Source: DASVLX01 sp035552275
Lineage (GTDB): Bacteria; Actinomycetota; Actinomycetes; Mycobacteriales; Pseudonocardiaceae
DNA: 56,016 nt
Reading direction: 5' to 3'
Assembly (NCBI GenBank): GCA_035552275.1
Contig: DASZLR010000238.1
Span: forward strand, 1-56,016
In this document: piece by piece, positions 49,081 to 56,016 of the stretch
How positions within the stretch are numbered: position 1 is the first letter of the stretch
Layout of the letters: each line of letters begins with the position of its first letter
Made by a program: the position numbers and the translations under genes
Notes under the pieces: model-generated
What the model was told of the DNA's origin: nothing
Database searches by the model: none
The model's input: the letters and a program-made list of their open reading frames with translations, nothing else

Positions 49081-49170
49081 TTATTTGCCTGACGGCAACC
49101 AACTCAAAGAGTCTCCGAAATCCTCGATCGGCATCCATTCGTGAACGTTTGCCGAGCAGACCACGTTCAT
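49081..49170 (-). CDS. Possible 29-residue peptide coupled to msrA
   Basis: The ATG (49170) overlaps the msrA stop (ATGA), and the frame gives 29 residues starting MNVVCSANVHEWMPI and ending in Lys. GC3 is lower than in msrA, so it may be chance; the coupling is the only argument for it. The 145 bp to the next gene otherwise hold nothing I can identify. Confidence 0.2.
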   Translation of the reverse strand: MNVVCSANVHEWMPIEDFGDSLSWLPSGK

Positions 49171-49850
49171 GCCTCGCCGGTGGTTGCCAGGCCGATGGGG
49201 CAGGAGACGCCGGTGCCGCCGAGACCGCAGTAACCGTCGGGGTTCTTGTACAGGTACTGCTGGTGGTAGTCCTCGGCATAGTAGAAACGAGAGAAGTCGC
49301 CCAGCGGCGCGAGTTCCGTGGTGATCTCGCCGTGCCCGGCGCGCCGCAACTCCGCCTGGTACATCTCCCGGCTCGCCTCCGCCGCCGCACGCTGAGCAGC
49401 GTCGACATCGTCGGCCCAGTACACCGCCGAACGGTACTGGCTGCCCACGTCCGCGCCCTGCCGCAACCCCTGGGTCGGGTCGTGGTTCTCCCAGAACACC
49501 CGCAGCAAGTCCGCATACGACACCGCGGCCGGGTCGAACACGACCAGCACGGCCTCGGTGTGCCCGGTGAGGCCGGTGCACACCTCCTGATACGTCGGGT
49601 TCGGCGTGAAGCCGCCGGCGTATCCGACCGCCGTCGACCACACTCCCGGGGTCTGCCAGAACTGCCGCTCGGCGCCCCAGAAACAGCCCATGCCGAACAC
49701 TGCCGTGCCGAATCCCTCGGGGAACGGCGGCACGATCCGGCGCTCGCGGTACACCGCGTGATAGGCCGGCACTGAAAGTGGCTCGGACCGCCCCGGCAGC
49801 GCGTCCTCAGCCCGTACCATCGTCGCGTTGTCGCGCCCAAACCAGGCCAT
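49167..49850 (-). CDS. msrA: Peptide methionine sulfoxide reductase A
   Basis: A 227-residue enzyme that reduces methionine-S-sulfoxide in proteins. The active site is 'GMGCFWGAERQFW' with catalytic Cys; 'YHQQYLYKNPDGYCG' and a later Cys in 'GVSCP' provide recycling cysteines. The ~50-residue N-terminal extension before the domain is typical of actinobacterial MsrA. ATG 49850. It is divergent from the methyltransferase gene. Confidence 0.95.
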   Translation of the reverse strand: MAWFGRDNATMVRAEDALPGRSEPLSVPAYHAVYRERRIVPPFPEGFGTAVFGMGCFWGAERQFWQTPGVWSTAVGYAGGFTPNPTYQEVCTGLTGHTEAVLVVFDPAAVSYADLLRVFWENHDPTQGLRQGADVGSQYRSAVYWADDVDAAQRAAAEASREMYQAELRRAGHGEITTELAPLGDFSRFYYAEDYHQQYLYKNPDGYCGLGGTGVSCPIGLATTGEA

Positions 49851-49898
49851 GAGTCCACTGTACGGGCCGGCCTCACGCACGAGGAGACACAACCGGAC

Positions 49899-51029
49899 AT
49901 GACGCTGCGCGAACTGCGGTCCACCTGGGAGAACCTCGGCCGCACCGACCCGCTCTGGGCGGTGCTCACCGATCCCAGCCGCCGGGACGGCAAGTGGACC
50001 GTGGACGAGTTCCTGGCCACCGGCCGCCAGCCGGTCCAGATGATCAACCGGCTGCTCGGCAAGCACGACCGAACCCTGGGCGCGCGGGTACTCGACTTCG
50101 GCTGTGGCGTCGGCCGGCTGAGCAACGCGCTCGCCGAGCACGCCGAGTCCGTGGTCGGCATCGACATCGCCGCCTCGATGATCGACAACGCCAACGAGAT
50201 CAACCGGCTCCCGGACCGGCTGAGTTTCGTGCACTACGACGGCGGCCGGCTGCCATTCGAGGACGCCAGTTTCGACAGCGTGGTCAGCCTGATCTCACTG
50301 CAGCATTCCCGCCCGCCGGTGCAACTGGCCGCGCTGCTGGAATTCCAGCGCGTCGTCCGCCCCGGCGGCGTGCTGGTGTTCCAACTGCCCAGCCAGCCCC
50401 GGATCCCGGACCCGCTGCCCGCCGAGGCCATGCGCGCCAACATCGAACTGCTGTCCGCGCCGGCCACCGTCCCGGCCGGGCACCTGGCGCAACTGAGCCT
50501 GCGGGTGACCAACGTCAGCCCGCACCGGTGGCCGGTCGGCCGGCTGATCCGGGTCGGCGACCACTGGCTGGACCTCGCCGGCGAGCCGGCCGTGCAGGAC
50601 GACGGCCGGGTCGATCTGCCCTACGAGATCCTGCCCGGCGAGGCGTTCGACACCAGCCTGCCGATCATCGCGCCGAGCACTCCCGGCCGCTATCGGGTGA
50701 TCGTGGACCTGGTGCAGGAAGCGGTGACCTGGTGGGCCAAGGCCGGCAACAGCACCGCCGAGGCCACCGTCGAGGTGACCGAAGCCGCCGCGATCAGGGC
50801 CGCGCACGTCGATGAGGCGCAGGTCACCGAGGATGTCGGGGCCGACGAACCGGACCCGGTGATCTTCGCCGACAAGATCGATCCCAAGATGGAAATGCAC
50901 GGGCTGTCCTGCGAATTGGTTCGCTCGCTGTTCAACTACTGTGGCTGCGTGGTGCGCGCCGTCACCGCCGACACCATGGCCGGTGACGAATGGGAGAGCT
51001 TCACCTACGTGGTCGAGCGGGAGACATGA
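49899..51029 (+). CDS. SAM methyltransferase with an inserted beta-sandwich domain
   Basis: A 376-residue protein. The class I methyltransferase core starts at ~60 ('VLDFGCGVGRLSNALAEHA', the SAM-binding glycine motif), with 'VVGIDIAASMIDNAN' and 'RVVRPGGVLVFQLP'. After residue ~175 an all-beta region follows ('LSLRVTNVSPHRWPVGRLIRV', 'STPGRYRVIVDLVQE'), reading as an Ig/fibronectin-like domain. The last ~50 residues ('MEMHGLSCELVRSLFNYCG', 'EWESFTYVVE') return to the methyltransferase fold. ATG 49899 has GAGGAG upstream. Substrate unknown, possibly a saccharide. Confidence 0.85.
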   Translation: MTLRELRSTWENLGRTDPLWAVLTDPSRRDGKWTVDEFLATGRQPVQMINRLLGKHDRTLGARVLDFGCGVGRLSNALAEHAESVVGIDIAASMIDNANEINRLPDRLSFVHYDGGRLPFEDASFDSVVSLISLQHSRPPVQLAALLEFQRVVRPGGVLVFQLPSQPRIPDPLPAEAMRANIELLSAPATVPAGHLAQLSLRVTNVSPHRWPVGRLIRVGDHWLDLAGEPAVQDDGRVDLPYEILPGEAFDTSLPIIAPSTPGRYRVIVDLVQEAVTWWAKAGNSTAEATVEVTEAAAIRAAHVDEAQVTEDVGADEPDPVIFADKIDPKMEMHGLSCELVRSLFNYCGCVVRAVTADTMAGDEWESFTYVVERET

Positions 51030-51145
51030 TCAAGGCCGCTGGGCCATGATGGACCCTCACCGGCGACTGCCCCGGCGCGGAGCGTGACGGAACGCCGGCG
51101 ACCAGACGGGGCACGAGTCCGGAGGAGGGGAGGCGAGCGGACCCA

Positions 51146-51835
51146 GTGGGGACTGTGCAGGGATCGCCCGCATCAGGGCAGGCGGGTTCGACAGCGGGGG
51201 CGACGGCCACCAGCCGGCGGGGCGTCCTGCTCACCCTCGGCGCGCTCGCCGCGACGGCCGTCGGCGCCTGGGCGGCCTGGGGCGACGGCAGTGATCCCGC
51301 CTCGGCCGCGCTGCGCATCACCTGGCCCGACCCCGACCCACGCCGGCCCTACCAGCAGGTGCCGCCCATCCCCATCGTCACACCGCCGGGCTCGGTGCTG
51401 ATCAACCTCACCGACACCCCCTCGGCGTTCATCACGAACAAGAACTACTCGCCCGCCGAGATGACCATGCTGACCAAGGCGGGCGTGGCCCAGGTGACCG
51501 CGGTGGGCGCCCAGGACGGCCCGATCGTGCTCGGCATCTGGGTGCTGACCGTGCGGGACGGCGTGGACCCGATGTCGACGTTGCGCCAGGCCAACAACTT
51601 CTACTCGACCAACGGCTATCCGATGACGCAGCGGGCGACCCTGTTGTGGGCGTGGAACTTCCTGGTCCGCAAGCCCGGCGGAACGCTCAACGTCTTCGGC
51701 GCGCACTACCTGCGCGGCCGCCAGCTGATCAAGCTGGAGGCGTACGGAACCGACCCCGCGGCCGCCCAGAACGCGTTCGACAGCCTGTACGACAACCAGC
51801 TCCGGGCCTGGCCGCCGGACTCGGGACCATCGTGA
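51146..51835 (+). CDS. Exported protein of the envelope cluster (domain copy 1)
   Basis: A 229-residue protein. The N-terminus has a twin-arginine-like 'SRRGVLLTLGALAATAVGAW' segment, so it is Tat-exported or anchored. The rest, from ~75, is a mixed alpha/beta domain with 'KAGVAQVTAVGAQDGPIVLGIW', 'FYSTNGYPM' and 'HYLRGRQLIKLEAYG'. The same order of motifs occurs in the C-terminal domain of the protein at 54348-55664. GTG 51146 follows a GGAGGAGGGGAGG tract by 12 nt. Its stop overlaps the next start (GTGA). Confidence 0.65.
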   Translation: MGTVQGSPASGQAGSTAGATATSRRGVLLTLGALAATAVGAWAAWGDGSDPASAALRITWPDPDPRRPYQQVPPIPIVTPPGSVLINLTDTPSAFITNKNYSPAEMTMLTKAGVAQVTAVGAQDGPIVLGIWVLTVRDGVDPMSTLRQANNFYSTNGYPMTQRATLLWAWNFLVRKPGGTLNVFGAHYLRGRQLIKLEAYGTDPAAAQNAFDSLYDNQLRAWPPDSGPS

Positions 51836-52959
51836 GCCGGGCGCTCCACCCGCCCGCGCCACCCAGCCAGTCACCGGTCGGGCGGCACGCCGCCGCCCCG
51901 ACGTACGGCGACGGCCTGGACGCCGCCGACGCGATGGAGGCGATCGGCGGCCCCGCCGTGCCGCTGGCCCGCGCGGCCGGCACGATTCTGATCCTCTACG
52001 GCACCCTGCTCGGCCTGTGGTCGCAGCAGCACAACGAGAGTCCCGCGCTGCTCACCGCGATCCGGCACTGGTTCAACCGGCCGCTGGGCATCGGCGAGGA
52101 CTTCACCATGCTGGGCGTGCTGTTACTGCTGCTGGCCGCCGGCTACGAAAGCGCCGGCGCCGCTCCGGCGGCGCGGGCGCTGGCGATCCGGCTGGCCCGG
52201 CTGTACGCGCCGATCCTGGCCGCGACCACCCTCGCCGCGCTGCTCACGCACGTGCCCACGGTCATCTGGACCAACCCCATGGGCGCGACCGCCGGTCTGG
52301 CCGACTACGCGCGCAACCTCGGTCTGGTCGGCCAGGTCACCGCCAGCGTGCCGGTGCTGGTGCCGCTGGCCTGGGTGGTGGCGCTGGAAATCGTGGCCCG
52401 GCTGGGTTCGGTGCTGGATTCGGTGGTGCGCGGCGATCTTCCGGTGGTCGAGACGATCGGGCTGGCCGCGGTGGCGGGGGTGCTGTTCGCCGCCGCGCAC
52501 GGGCACCTGGGCCAACTCGCCGTGGTGCTGTCCAGCTACCCGCTGGTGGTGATCGGGCAGGCGATCCGGCGGACCCGCGACGGCACCCTGCCGATCTGGG
52601 CGACCGCGCTGCTGGGCGTCGCCGGTTGGGCGCTGCTGGGCTGGGCCGAGCACGTGTGTCCCGCGCTGGCCGGCTGGTGGTACCCGCTGACCGCCGCCTA
52701 CGCGATTCCGCTGTTCGCCCTCGCCGTGGTCACCGGCGGCGAGGTCGCCGAGCGGATCGCCGCCGCCCCCATCACGCACTGGCTGGCCACCCGGGCGCAG
52801 TGGATCGTGCTGCTGGCCGGCGTGGCCGGGTTCCCGATGCTGGCGTTGTTGCAGGGTCGGACGTCGCAGGTGACCGCCGTGCTGCCGGCCGTCGCCGTGA
52901 CCTGCCTGGTGGCCGAGGCGGGACACCGGCTCGCGAACTGGCGGGCGGCCCCGCGATGA
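51832..52959 (+). CDS. Acyltransferase-like multi-spanning membrane protein
   Basis: A 375-residue protein with about ten transmembrane helices. 'DFTMLGVLLLLLAAGYESAG' followed by 'AIRLARLYAPILAATTLAAL' resembles the start of acyltransferase-3 proteins ('F..sGfl...', 'rR..Rl.P'), but the catalytic His-x-x-x-W-Y-type motif of those is not clear, so it may be a degenerate or partner member. GTG 51832 overlaps the previous stop, and its own stop overlaps the next start (ATGA). The three genes are translated as a unit. Confidence 0.7.
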   Translation: MSRALHPPAPPSQSPVGRHAAAPTYGDGLDAADAMEAIGGPAVPLARAAGTILILYGTLLGLWSQQHNESPALLTAIRHWFNRPLGIGEDFTMLGVLLLLLAAGYESAGAAPAARALAIRLARLYAPILAATTLAALLTHVPTVIWTNPMGATAGLADYARNLGLVGQVTASVPVLVPLAWVVALEIVARLGSVLDSVVRGDLPVVETIGLAAVAGVLFAAAHGHLGQLAVVLSSYPLVVIGQAIRRTRDGTLPIWATALLGVAGWALLGWAEHVCPALAGWWYPLTAAYAIPLFALAVVTGGEVAERIAAAPITHWLATRAQWIVLLAGVAGFPMLALLQGRTSQVTAVLPAVAVTCLVAEAGHRLANWRAAPR

Positions 52960-54275
52960 GCGCGCCCGCCAAGTCCCGCGCCAACACCTCGCACCCGGGC
53001 GCCCGACGTCCCCGGCGCGGCTGGTCGCCGGCCGACGCGATGACCGAGCCGATCGCCGCGCCGACCGAGCGCATCCCGCTGATCATCGACGAGCTGACCC
53101 AGGAACTGCCGGCCGTCGGACCCCGGTACCGCCGCCGCGAGGACGTCTACCTGTACGGCCTGGACGCGCTGCGGATGGTGGCAGCGCTGATCATCGTGTT
53201 CGCGCACATCAACCTCTGGTACCTCGCATCGCACCAGACCTGGCCGGCGCAGCGCGCGCTGGACGTGCTGACCGGCCCGCTGCAGACGCCGATCGACTTC
53301 GTCGGGCTGGCCGCGTTCTTCCTGATCAGCGGCGTGGTAATCACCCAGGTGGGGCTGGCGCTGCCGCCGGGACGGTTCCTGGTCCGGCGGGCGGTGCGGA
53401 TCACCCCGGCGCTGTGGGCCGGGGTGATCCTGAGTTGGCTGCTGCTCAACGGGCACGCCATGACGGCCGAGGGCGGGGCCTCGTCGGCCGGGCTGAACTC
53501 CTTGCTGTCCAACATGTTCCTGGCCAACTACGCGACCCCGAACACCGTCACCGTGTTGCCGGTGACCTGGACGCTGCTGGTGGAGATCGCGTTCTACCTG
53601 TTCATGGCCGCGACCATGCGGCTGATGCGCACCCGGCCGTGGCTGGTGCCGGCGATCGGGGCCGCCGCGCTGTCGGTGGGGCTGTCCGTGGTGCACGTCG
53701 AGACTCCGCCGATCCTGCACGTGGTCCGCGTCATCCTCACCTACCTGCCGATCCTGTTCCTCGGCCAGCTGATCGGGCTGGTGCGGGCCCGGCGGCTGCA
53801 TCCGCTGGCCGCGATCGGCTACGGCGGCCTGTTCTACCTGCTGTTCCTGCGCGCCGACCTGACCAGCAGCTTCACCCCCGGAGTGCCGGACTATGAGCGG
53901 GAGCTGATCCTGGCGCTGCTGGTCGTGGTGCTGCTCACCAAGGCCAACGGCCGGTTCGTCCGGTCCCGGTGGATCACCGCGGTGTCGCTGCGCACCTACG
54001 CCGTGTATCTGGTGCACCTGCCGGTCATGTACGCGGTGCTGGGGCAGTTGGCGCCCCGGTTGGGCAGCACGCCGGCGACACTGATCGGGCTGGTCGGCGT
54101 CGCGCTGACCGCCGAGGCGCTGTACCGGTTCGTGGAGTATCCGGCGGAACGGCTGTACCGGCGGTGGGAGAAGGCCAGACGAGCCCGCGCGGAAGCCAGC
54201 CAGCACGACGACAGTCAAGATCGCACAAAAGCCGGTGCGGATGCTCGCGCTGAGGTTGCGGACGGGTCTCGGTAA
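52956..54275 (+). CDS. Acyltransferase-3 family membrane protein
   Basis: A 439-residue protein with about ten transmembrane helices after a ~65-residue cytoplasmic part. Acyltransferase-3 motifs: 'LYGLDALRMVAALIIVFAHIN' with the conserved His, 'FVGLAAFFLISGVVI', 'RRAVRITPALWAGV', and near the end 'TYAVYLVHLPV'. Such enzymes transfer acetyl or other acyl groups to cell-surface polysaccharides, lipids or glycans. ATG overlaps the previous stop. The C-terminal tail is basic and Ala/Asp-rich. Confidence 0.9.
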   Translation: MSAPAKSRANTSHPGARRPRRGWSPADAMTEPIAAPTERIPLIIDELTQELPAVGPRYRRREDVYLYGLDALRMVAALIIVFAHINLWYLASHQTWPAQRALDVLTGPLQTPIDFVGLAAFFLISGVVITQVGLALPPGRFLVRRAVRITPALWAGVILSWLLLNGHAMTAEGGASSAGLNSLLSNMFLANYATPNTVTVLPVTWTLLVEIAFYLFMAATMRLMRTRPWLVPAIGAAALSVGLSVVHVETPPILHVVRVILTYLPILFLGQLIGLVRARRLHPLAAIGYGGLFYLLFLRADLTSSFTPGVPDYERELILALLVVVLLTKANGRFVRSRWITAVSLRTYAVYLVHLPVMYAVLGQLAPRLGSTPATLIGLVGVALTAEALYRFVEYPAERLYRRWEKARRARAEASQHDDSQDRTKAGADARAEVADGSR

Positions 54276-54347
54276 TGGCAGTCGCCAGCGGCCGTTAGCA
54301 CCCATTCGGCAGAATGGCCACCGCCGTAACGACCGGGAGGCCCCGAC

Positions 54348-55664
54348 ATGTCTTGGCAAGACGAGCTGCAGCAGCTCGACCTGGCGCTGTCCAACGGGCA
54401 GATCTCCGCGCAGGACTACCGTCAGCGTCGCGACCAGCTGCTCTCCCAGGCCGGCGGACAGGACGCCCCACCACCGGTCCAGCAGCCGACGACGCCGCAG
54501 CAGCCTTCCCAGCAGCAGGGTTTTCCCCCGCCCCCGCCGGCGTATCCGTGGGAGAACCGGCCGGGCGAGCCGACCCAGGTCGTGCAGCCGAGCAGCCCCC
54601 CGCCAGCAGCGCCGCCGGTGCCCTCGGTGCCGGCGGCGCCATCCGCACCGGCAGAAGCGCCCAGCTCGGGACCGAGTGAAACCCCCGAGCGCACCCAGAT
54701 CGTCCGGCTCGGCGAGACCGATCCCGGTGAGTGGACCAAGGGCGCCACCGCCGGACCGGCAGCCCCGTCAGGACCGTCCGAAACGGACTCGCCGGAGCGC
54801 ACCCAGGTGGTCCGGCCGGTCGCTGCTCCGGGCACACCGCCGGGTTCTCCGCCGCAGGGTTTCCCCCAGCAGGGCGGCAGCCCGTGGCCGCCCACCCCCG
54901 GCCAGGGCGGTGAGCCGGATTCCAGCCCGCCGTGGGGCAGCAACGACCTGCCGCCGGACTTCGGCGGCTCGGCCTGGCCGCGCCAGGGACCGGAGGTCTT
55001 CGACGAGTCCGGCAGCGGCAACGGCAAGAAGATCGCGCTGATCATCGTGATCGTGGTGGTGCTGATCGGCGCGGGCGTCGGCATCTTCTTCGCGGTCAGC
55101 GGCGGCAAGAACCAGGCGGGCGGCGGTGGCGGCAACACGACCACCTCGTCGCCGGCCCCGCCGAGCCCGGTGAACACCGGCCCGCAGTTGCCGTCCGGCC
55201 CGTTCGTGGCGATCCCGGGCAGTCAGCAGGTCGACCAGACCTGGTCGATGGCCGATGCCGTGGCGCAGAACGTGCCCGAGGCGACCCAGCTGAAGGCCGC
55301 CGGGGTCAGCAAGATCACCGGCTACGTCTTCGCCGAGTCCAACGGCGTCCGGGAAGGCATCTGGGTGTTCACCCCCGGCCCCGGCGCGACCGCGAAGTCG
55401 GTGCTGACGGCGGTCGACGGCTACTACGCGCAGGCGGGCTGGCAGAGCATGTCCACCGACGTGCCGGCCGGCGTGTACGCGCGCACCCTGTCCTCCACCG
55501 GCACCGCCGACTTCCGCGCGCACTACGTCACCCAGGGCGTGGTGGTGCGGGTCGAGACGTGGTCGCCGCAGACCGGCGCCCCGGTGTCCGCCGACACCAA
55601 GCAGCAGGACTTCCTGTCGCTGCTGAGCGAGGAGACCGGCAAGTACGCCCCGTCCCAGCAGTGA
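54348..55664 (+). CDS. Membrane-anchored protein with Pro-rich cytoplasmic region (domain copy 2)
   Basis: A 438-residue protein. Residues ~1-35 are a SHOCT-like helix-turn-helix ('LDLALSNGQISAQDYRQRRDQL'). A ~190-residue Pro/Ser/Gln-rich part holds three 'PTQVV/RTQIV/RTQVV' units that resemble phosphothreonine sites read by FHA domains. One transmembrane helix ('IALIIVIVVVLIGAGVGIFF') is at ~230-250. The extracellular C-terminus (~290-435) repeats the motif order of 51146-51835 ('KAAGVSKITGYVFAES', 'GIWVFTPG', 'YYAQAGWQSM', 'FRAHYVTQGVVVRVE'). ATG 54348 has GGGAGG upstream. Confidence 0.8.
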   Translation: MSWQDELQQLDLALSNGQISAQDYRQRRDQLLSQAGGQDAPPPVQQPTTPQQPSQQQGFPPPPPAYPWENRPGEPTQVVQPSSPPPAAPPVPSVPAAPSAPAEAPSSGPSETPERTQIVRLGETDPGEWTKGATAGPAAPSGPSETDSPERTQVVRPVAAPGTPPGSPPQGFPQQGGSPWPPTPGQGGEPDSSPPWGSNDLPPDFGGSAWPRQGPEVFDESGSGNGKKIALIIVIVVVLIGAGVGIFFAVSGGKNQAGGGGGNTTTSSPAPPSPVNTGPQLPSGPFVAIPGSQQVDQTWSMADAVAQNVPEATQLKAAGVSKITGYVFAESNGVREGIWVFTPGPGATAKSVLTAVDGYYAQAGWQSMSTDVPAGVYARTLSSTGTADFRAHYVTQGVVVRVETWSPQTGAPVSADTKQQDFLSLLSEETGKYAPSQQ

Positions 55665-56016
55665 GCCGCGACAGCCGCAGCCCCGTCGGCCCCATCAGCC
55701 CCGTCGATTACGCCGACGGCGCGGAGGCGGCGGTGCTGGACGCGCTGCGGTCGGCGCAGGACGTCTCCGCCGGCTCGGCCGAGCTGGCCGCCCAGGTGAC
55801 GTCTTGGCCGCTGGCGTACCACTTCGCGCCGCAGCGGCTGGGCCTGCTCGCGCCGCTGCGGGTACGTCGTGGCCTGCGGGTGCTGGACGTCGGTTGCGGC
55901 ACCGGGGTTTGGGCCAGGGCGTTCGGCGAGGCCGGCGCGGAGGTGCTGGGCATCGAGGCGGTGCCGGAGCGCGCCGAGGCGGCCCAGGAACGCTGCCGGG
56001 ATCTGGCCGGCGTGCG
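55661..56016 (+). CDS. SAM-dependent methyltransferase (partial, cut by window end)
   Basis: The first 118 residues are visible. 'VLDVGCGTGVWARAFGEAGAE' is the SAM-binding motif I, followed by 'VLGIEAVPERAEAAQERC', so it is a class I methyltransferase. GTG 55661 overlaps the stop of the anchored protein gene (GTGA), so it is translationally coupled to it. Together with the methyltransferase at 49899 it brackets the acyltransferase cluster. Its substrate is unknown and the rest of the gene is outside the window. Confidence 0.8.
   Translation, partial: MSRDSRSPVGPISPVDYADGAEAAVLDALRSAQDVSAGSAELAAQVTSWPLAYHFAPQRLGLLAPLRVRRGLRVLDVGCGTGVWARAFGEAGAEVLGIEAVPERAEAAQERCRDLAGV

Noticed and set aside
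1..56016. CRISPR arrays, insertion sequences, transposases, rRNA genes
   Set aside because: No regularly spaced repeats, transposase motifs or rRNA sequence were seen on either strand; only one tRNA was found.

Overview
The window is very GC-rich with strong G/C at third codon positions, and encodes actinobacterial hallmarks: DUF397/DUF5753 regulators, WXG100-type proteins, septum-formation proteins, a HAIR-type heat-shock operator, an IdeR-type iron box and many leaderless genes. I infer an actinomycete, probably of the Pseudonocardiales; I cannot name a species. The block serS – septum-formation protein – small zincin – histidine phosphatase – pheA (2.5–8.7 kb) matches, from memory, the order in Mycobacterium tuberculosis near the replication origin. 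Two intergenic DnaA-box palindromes (15.8 and 31.5 kb) fit an origin-proximal position.

Layout. 0–0.75 kb: end of a DUF5753 regulator, a DUF397 protein and a small membrane protein. 0.76–2.4 kb: a type VII secretion type gene set. 2.5–9.4 kb: conserved housekeeping genes plus a macro-domain protein. 9.4–15.0 kb: a polymorphic-toxin locus with a WXG100-like partner, a 1304-residue Rhs protein with a possible GIY-YIG-type nuclease tip, and an Imm26-like immunity protein, with overlapping ends. 15.2–17.9 kb: Hsp20 under a HAIR operator and a convergent response regulator/histidine kinase pair. 17.9–23.8 kb: cydA-cydB-cydDC (bd oxidase plus fused exporter). 23.9–29.4 kb: a secreted beta-propeller, an unknown protein, an iron-regulated DUF2470 protein, a CPBP protease, arginine deiminase and a small protein. 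29.4–31.5 kb: MarR–ABC exporter operon. 31.6–40.5 kb: a long reverse-strand run with SEC-C protein, GDPD, DUF4328, rhodanese, acetate-type symporter, DUF485, LytTR regulator, SppA and a LytS-like kinase, reading as a sensor–transporter module for small carboxylates. 40.6–45.1 kb: DNA glycosylase, AraC regulator, VOC protein, membrane protein, a sigma factor fused to an anti-sigma-like zinc domain, and an unknown protein.

45.1–47.0 kb: tRNA-Gly(GCC) followed directly by a transmembrane Ser/Thr kinase with three extracellular repeats. 47.0–49.0 kb: a lower-GC toxin–antitoxin island with four coupled genes. 49.2–56.0 kb: msrA, then methyltransferase – secreted protein – two acyltransferase-type membrane proteins – anchored protein with the same extracellular domain – methyltransferase (cut by the window end), which I read as a cell-envelope modification cluster.

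The most interesting signals are: five junctions where the upstream stop codon forms the first bases of a TAnnnT -10 box for a leaderless next gene; the Rhs/WXG/Imm26 locus; the composite TA operon; the duplicated extracellular domain flanking two acyltransferases; and the paired DnaA-box palindromes. All family assignments come from reading the sequence; no database search was run.
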